A program made the translations under genes and the position numbers. Below are positions 62,887 to 64,000 of a DNA stretch of 64,000 nucleotides, in pieces. The notes under the pieces were generated by a model that was not told the origin of the DNA, made no database searches, and worked only from the letters and a program-made list of their open reading frames with translations. The stretch's first letter is position 1; every line of letters begins with the position of its first letter. The stretch covers positions 1 through 64,000 of the forward strand of contig NZ_OENE01000025.1 in NCBI RefSeq assembly GCF_900239495.1. The letters are read 5' to 3'. The stretch is from Tenacibaculum finnmarkense genomovar ulcerans (GTDB taxonomy: Bacteria > Bacteroidota > Bacteroidia > Flavobacteriales > Flavobacteriaceae).

Positions 62887-63882
62887 TTACTGTTTTGTAT
62901 ATTTATTATAGAAATAATTTGCGGCTGTTAAATCTTCTAAAGCGTGTCCTACGGATTTAAAAACGGTAATTTCATCCTCATTTTCACGTCCTTTTTCCCC
63001 TACTATTCCTTCTGATATTCCTTCTGATATTTCTTGAGATGAACACAATTGAAATAAATCAGCTTTAATATCTTCTTCTTTTAAAATTCCTGTTTGTAAC
63101 GGGATAAAAATATCGCCACTTTCTTTTAATCCACCTTGAAAAGTATCAATATAAACCGACCCTTTTTTAATCACTTGGTCATCGGCTTCACGCATATCTT
63201 TTTTATAGGCTCCGACTAAATCAACATGTTGCCCTGCTTTTAAATATTTTCCTAAAACTAACGGCGTTTTTGACAAGGTTGCACACGAAATAATATCAAC
63301 TTCCGATATTTTTTCTTCAATAGTTTGAACGGCAGTTATCGTGAAATTTTCATTTTGAAGCTCCTCACAAATTGCTTGTGCTTTGCTGAAATTACGCCCC
63401 CAAATAAACACGTTTTTAATCGGACGAACCGAGACGTGTGCTTTGATTAAATTAACAGATAAAGCTCCTGTTCCTATCATTAATAATGACGACGAATTTT
63501 CTTTGGATAAAAAAGAAGATGCCAATGCTGATGCCGATGCAGTACGTTTTACCGTTAAACTTTTGGCTTCTAAAATGGCTTTAATTGTTCCTTTAACAGC
63601 ATCTAAATAAATATAGGTTCCGTTGATTGAAGGCAAATCGAATTGACTATTTTCGGGGCTTACTGTTACTATTTTTACTCCCGCATTTTTACTAGGATTC
63701 CATGCTGGCATCAATAATAAGGTAGAATCTGCATTAACGGCTGGGTTTGCAAAATCGTGATGATGACGCATCGGAACAAGGGTTTCTTGCGAAGAAAAAG
63801 CGGCTTTTAATTCAGTAATAAGTGCTGAAAAATTAGTGTTATTTTCTATATAATTGCTATCTATTTGAATGATTTTTTCCAT
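62887..63882 (-). CDS. Ornithine cyclodeaminase/mu-crystallin family reductase, likely delta1-pyrroline-2-carboxylate reductase
   Basis: A 331-residue NAD(P)H-binding protein with a Rossmann motif LMIGTGALSVNLIKAH, substrate-site segments VPMRHHHDF and the conserved VDLVGAYKKDMREAD. The fold family includes ornithine cyclodeaminase, alanine dehydrogenase and the ketimine reductases. Position just upstream of the trans-3-hydroxyproline dehydratase points to reduction of delta1-pyrroline-2-carboxylate to L-proline. It is the first gene of the reverse arm. Two AATACCATAA direct repeats lie some 80 bases upstream of its start and may bind a regulator. Confidence 0.85.
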   Translation of the reverse strand: MEKIIQIDSNYIENNTNFSALITELKAAFSSQETLVPMRHHHDFANPAVNADSTLLLMPAWNPSKNAGVKIVTVSPENSQFDLPSINGTYIYLDAVKGTIKAILEAKSLTVKRTASASALASSFLSKENSSSLLMIGTGALSVNLIKAHVSVRPIKNVFIWGRNFSKAQAICEELQNENFTITAVQTIEEKISEVDIISCATLSKTPLVLGKYLKAGQHVDLVGAYKKDMREADDQVIKKGSVYIDTFQGGLKESGDIFIPLQTGILKEEDIKADLFQLCSSQEISEGISEGIVGEKGRENEDEITVFKSVGHALEDLTAANYFYNKYTKQ

Positions 63883-63962
63883 GCTCTAAAATAACTATTT
63901 ATAAAAACTTTTACATATTTTATCTATAGACAGACTAATATAAGCCGTAAACTTGTTAAAAT

Positions 63963-63984
63963 AATACCATAACAAATACCATAA
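63963..63984. repeat. 10-base direct repeat upstream of the reverse arm
   Basis: AATACCATAA occurs twice with two bases between, giving a 12-base period. Close to one helical turn, so a dimeric regulator could bind both. It might belong to this operon or to a gene beyond the window. Confidence 0.45.
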
Positions 63985-64000
63985 AGCCTGTATTTTTAGC

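Noticed and set aside
1..64000. CRISPR array, tRNA or rRNA genes
   Set aside because: No set of regularly spaced repeats, tRNA-like cloverleaf or rRNA sequence was recognised; the intergenic repeats are not regularly spaced.

Overview
The window comes from a marine-type member of the Flavobacteriaceae (Bacteroidota), most likely close to Tenacibaculum or Polaribacter; the genus is inference. The DNA is AT-rich. Gliding genes (gldB, gldC), a PorP/SprF-type protein and a protein with a type IX secretion tail are present. Promoters match the Bacteroidota pattern TTG-N19-TAnnTTTG and starts lack Shine-Dalgarno sites. No rRNA, tRNA, CRISPR array, insertion sequence or prophage was seen. Two tandem leftward promoters at the left edge look like those of an rRNA operon just outside the window.

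Layout. 1-1401: non-coding, with rrn-like promoters, repeats, and a complete attenuator with a Phe/Tyr-rich leader peptide. 1402-5388: aromatic amino acid operon (pheA, aminotransferase, tyrA, DAHP synthase-chorismate mutase). 5389-6034: repeat cassette. 6035-9587: rsgA, dtd, DTW-domain protein, TatD-like hydrolase, tcdA. 9670-47954: core genes (lipB, fbaA, accD, rpsO, pnp, nadE, dnaG, clpX, clpP, tig, pdxJ, nadK, uppS, bamA, two OmpH/Skp chaperones, murI), mixed with a large secreted metallopeptidase, a deoxynucleoside kinase, a FolK-deoxynucleoside kinase fusion, gldBC and a secreted LRR protein with C-terminal repeats.

47115-63882 is an accessory catabolic island that I read as a collagen amino acid utilisation locus. 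An AraC regulator diverges from a forward arm: DHDPS-family deaminase, ketoglutarate semialdehyde dehydrogenase, hydroxyproline epimerase (Cys/Cys), a DUF3781-like small protein, a DadA-like FAD oxidase and two M24 Xaa-Pro peptidases. These supply every step from prolyl peptides and trans-4-hydroxy-L-proline to 2-oxoglutarate. A reverse arm holds a delta1-pyrroline-2-carboxylate reductase-like protein, a trans-3-hydroxy-L-proline dehydratase (Cys/Thr) and a 1009-residue fusion of an APH/hydroxylysine-kinase-like domain, an M23 peptidase domain and a class III PLP phospholyase-like domain. Together they would handle 4-hydroxyproline, 3-hydroxyproline and 5-hydroxylysine, the three hydroxylated residues typical of collagen. 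Between the arms sits a lone SIR2-domain protein, possibly an anti-phage effector, next to a third copy of the repeat cassette.

The strongest candidates for follow-up are the Phe/Tyr attenuator, the three-pathway hydroxylated amino acid island with its kinase-M23-PLP fusion, the SIR2 insertion, loss of zinc ligands in both DnaG and AccD, the secreted LRR protein with HTH-like repeats, and the three-copy repeat cassette.
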